DNA of 6,091 nucleotides, taken from NCBI GenBank assembly GCA_016213985.1, contig JACRPJ010000051.1, positions 1 through 6,091 on the forward strand, written 5' to 3'. The stretch is from Candidatus Woesearchaeota archaeon (GTDB taxonomy: Archaea; Nanobdellota; Nanobdellia; Woesearchaeales; GW2011-AR9). This document shows, in pieces, positions 4,994 to 6,091 of the stretch. Positions within the stretch are counted from its first letter, which is position 1; every line of letters begins with the position of its first letter. The notes below the pieces were generated by a model. It did not search any database. It was given only the letters and a program-made list of their open reading frames with translations, and had not been told where the DNA came from. A program made the translations under genes and the position numbers.

Positions 4994-5638
4994 ATGGATG
5001 CACTCGAGCTGGAGAAAGAGCAACTGAAGTTAGCGCCCAAAATCGTGCTAAGGGATGGCTTTACTAGCGTTAAAACCCTTGCCGGGATCGATACCTTTCC
5101 CCTTGGGAATAATAAACTACTGGCCAGCGTAGTCGTATGTGAATTCCCTTCTCTAAAATTAATCGAGCATCAGACTTATCTTCTTCATGATCCGCTGCCT
5201 TATAAACCGGGATTTTCTGCTTATAGGGAAATGCCTGCAATGATTGAAGCATATAATAAGCTAGACCAAGACCCGGATGTTATTCTAGTTAAAGGCGAAG
5301 GAATATTACATCCGCGTAAAATTGGAATTGCTGCTCATCTCGGGCTGATTTTGAATAAGCCCACCATCGGGGTTAGTCGCAGCTTGCTGCTGGGAAGAAT
5401 AGAAAAGGGAAAGATAATTTATCATAATGAGATAGTAGGCTTTGAGATTACTACCCGGCAGCATGCCAATCCCGTGTATGTCACTCCGGGACATTTAATT
5501 TCTTTAGGATCGGTTTTGCTTCTCATTTCTAAAGCCGTGGTTTATCCGCATAAAATTCCTGAGCCGCTACATTTGGCACATAAATTGGCGAAGAGATGCA
5601 TAAAAGAGAAGTTAGTTTCAATAAATCTGAGGTCCTGA
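4994..5638 (+). CDS. nfi: Endonuclease V homologue with altered metal site
   Basis: Endonuclease V cuts DNA or RNA near inosine (deaminated adenine) using a Mg-binding acidic triad. Family landmarks are present: LAGID (Asp33, aligned with T. maritima D43); the wedge PYKPGF with following YRE (Glu79, aligned with E89); GILHPRKIGIAAHLG (His106); PTIGV; PVYVTPGHLISL; and IPEPLHLAH (His196). But the normally near-invariant Asp of the V-D-G-x-G motif (T. maritima D110) is Lys100 (VKGEG), and the conserved Lys of TIGVAK is Arg129. Codon AAA is clear and the frame is intact. The length, 214 aa, is normal. The gene may therefore encode a weak or non-cleaving inosine-binding protein, or use a different metal arrangement. 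It diverges from the membrane-protein operon across 173 bp and is followed by a structured noncoding stretch. Confidence 0.92.
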   Translation: MDALELEKEQLKLAPKIVLRDGFTSVKTLAGIDTFPLGNNKLLASVVVCEFPSLKLIEHQTYLLHDPLPYKPGFSAYREMPAMIEAYNKLDQDPDVILVKGEGILHPRKIGIAAHLGLILNKPTIGVSRSLLLGRIEKGKIIYHNEIVGFEITTRQHANPVYVTPGHLISLGSVLLLISKAVVYPHKIPEPLHLAHKLAKRCIKEKLVSINLRS

Positions 5639-5665
5639 AAATTGAAAAAGGGGCTTTGGCTAAAA

Positions 5666-5729
5666 CTAAAGTTTTGCATTTTTGCCTGAATCAAGATGCA
5701 CGAATCGACGTCATCAAGCAAAACTTTAG
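5666..5729. repeat. Perfect 12-bp inverted repeat
   Basis: CTAAAGTTTTGC (5666-5677) and GCAAAACTTTAG (5718-5729) are exact reverse complements 40 nt apart. This is the first of three structured blocks in the gene-free stretch 5639-5984. It could fold as a hairpin in RNA from either strand. Confidence 0.8.
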
Positions 5730-5733
5730 ATAA

Positions 5734-5825
5734 ACTCGACTGCGGTCTCTTAATCTCAAATACAAACCCGCATTTGAGATTACGAGACTTTTGCCTATTT
5801 TAAATAGGAAACGCAAAAGTCGAGT
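5734..5825. ncRNA. Candidate structured RNA: three-way junction
   Basis: ACTCGAC (5734-5740) pairs with GTCGAGT (5819-5825), and the helix can continue with TGCG (5741-5744) and CGCA (5812-5815) across a 3-nt AAA bulge. Enclosed are a long hairpin of 17-nt arms with one mismatch (5745-5761 with 5772-5788, 10-nt loop) and a short hairpin CCTATTT/AAATAGG (5794-5808). Together they make a three-way junction. It matches no RNA family I recognise; it lacks the conserved cores of RNase P and SRP RNA. Strand is undetermined. On the plus strand it could be part of the endonuclease V 3' UTR; on the minus strand a TATA-like sequence near 5951-5963 could drive it. Confidence 0.45.
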
Positions 5826-5901
5826 ATGACTTTAACGGAGAACTGCCCTAAACAACTTGGGCTCCAAATTAACTTCCTCGCTAACGCTCTCCTCTTTTCA
5901 G

Positions 5902-5932
5902 TCGTCGGCAGACATAACCGATATGCCGACGA
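5902..5932. repeat. 9-bp GC-rich hairpin upstream of lysS
   Basis: TCGTCGGCA (5902-5910) and TGCCGACGA (5924-5932) are perfect inverted repeats around a 13-nt loop. The hairpin sits about 20 bp before the lysS TATA box, so it lies outside a leaderless lysS mRNA. It could end a transcript from upstream, form the 5' end of a minus-strand RNA, or bind a regulator as DNA. Confidence 0.7.
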
Positions 5933-5954
5933 TCATCCATTTCTAACAACAATA

Positions 5955-5963
5955 TTTATAAAA
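5955..5963 (+). promoter_or_regulatory. TATA box of lysS
   Basis: TTTATAAAA is centred about 26 nt before the ATG at 5985 and is the best match to the archaeal TATA consensus in the window. It predicts a leaderless lysS mRNA. The surrounding sequence is nearly symmetrical, so minus-strand initiation near 5930 is also possible. Confidence 0.6.
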
Positions 5964-5984
5964 CTCCCTTCTTAACTTCTGGTT

Positions 5985-6091
5985 ATGGTTAAAAAACTGG
6001 AGTTAGATCAAAGCAAGTTGAGTAATCTGCATGAATTATGGGCGATGGGAGTAAATCCTTATCCCTATACATTTCACCAGACGCATTATGC
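5985..6091 (+). CDS. lysS: Lysyl-tRNA synthetase, class II (5' fragment, runs off window)
   Basis: LysRS charges tRNA-Lys with lysine. Only the first 35 codons are present. They contain LHELWAMGVNPYPYTF followed by THYA, matching the N-terminal segment of class II LysRS, where L-x-x-L-x-x-x-G-x-N-P-Y-P-Y precedes the OB-fold anticodon-binding domain. The class I form found in many Euryarchaeota begins quite differently. No catalytic motif is inside the window, so the assignment rests on this short but characteristic segment. The start is set by the TATA box 26 nt upstream, with no Shine-Dalgarno, fitting a leaderless mRNA. Confidence 0.8.
   Translation, partial: MVKKLELDQSKLSNLHELWAMGVNPYPYTFHQTHY

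Noticed and set aside
5678..5717. C/D box guide RNA on the minus strand (TTGATGA resembling a C box)
   Set aside because: No D box CTGA is found at a suitable distance on the same strand and no K-turn-forming terminal stem.
5696..5803. 35-codon open frame (starting MHESTSSSK) in the nfi-lysS gap
   Set aside because: It has no ribosome site or TATA at the right distance, resembles no family, and overlaps the inverted repeats, which explain the sequence better.
5639..5984. RNase P RNA or SRP RNA
   Set aside because: The conserved P4 and helix 8 cores are not seen on either strand, and the region is too AT-rich.

Overview
This window looks like an archaeal chromosome, most likely from a DPANN-type lineage (Woesearchaeota or a relative). 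That assignment rests on gene content and expression signals, because no rRNA is present. Direct evidence for archaea: two tRNA genes with introns at position 37/38 that can form bulge-helix-bulge (BHB) splice sites; TATA-like boxes about 27 nt upstream of start codons, implying leaderless mRNAs; a class III (KKG-I) pilin-like signal; and archaeal-type versions of several families. I see no mobile element, CRISPR array or rRNA.

Layout. Positions 1-424, minus strand: an intron-containing tRNA-Val(UAC) cut by the window edge, and a tRNA-Thr(UGU) with a good BHB intron whose T arm is not followed by a matching 3' end. Positions 425-1764, minus strand: a conserved-looking protein of unknown function and a PHP-family metallo-phosphoesterase. 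Positions 1819-2646, plus strand: an endonuclease IV-like TIM-barrel protein, diverging from the PHP gene around what appears to be one shared TATA element. Positions 2643-4820, minus strand: two tandem paralogous membrane proteins, each two TM helices plus an MJ1316/DUF504-like C-terminal domain; then a pilin-like single-TM protein; then a standalone coiled-coil + NFACT-R protein, the C-terminal part of an RqcH/Rqc2-type factor. Positions 4994-5638, plus strand: an endonuclease V homologue lacking one of the family's three acidic metal ligands. Positions 5639-5984: a gene-free but very structured region with a 12-bp inverted repeat, a possible three-way junction and a 9-bp hairpin. From 5985 to the edge: the start of a class II lysyl-tRNA synthetase.

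The themes are nucleic-acid repair and processing (endonuclease IV-like, endonuclease V-like, PHP, MJ1316-like RNA-end domain) and translation (two tRNAs, NFACT-R, LysRS). The genes are mostly short independent units. Only the 4820 to 3469 block (membrane paralogue, membrane paralogue, pilin-like) is clearly an operon, with gaps of 7 and 1 nt; the NFACT-R gene follows after 43 nt and may have its own promoter. Most notable: the interrupted tRNA-Thr, the membrane-anchored MJ1316-like pair, the substituted endonuclease V active site and the structured region before lysS.
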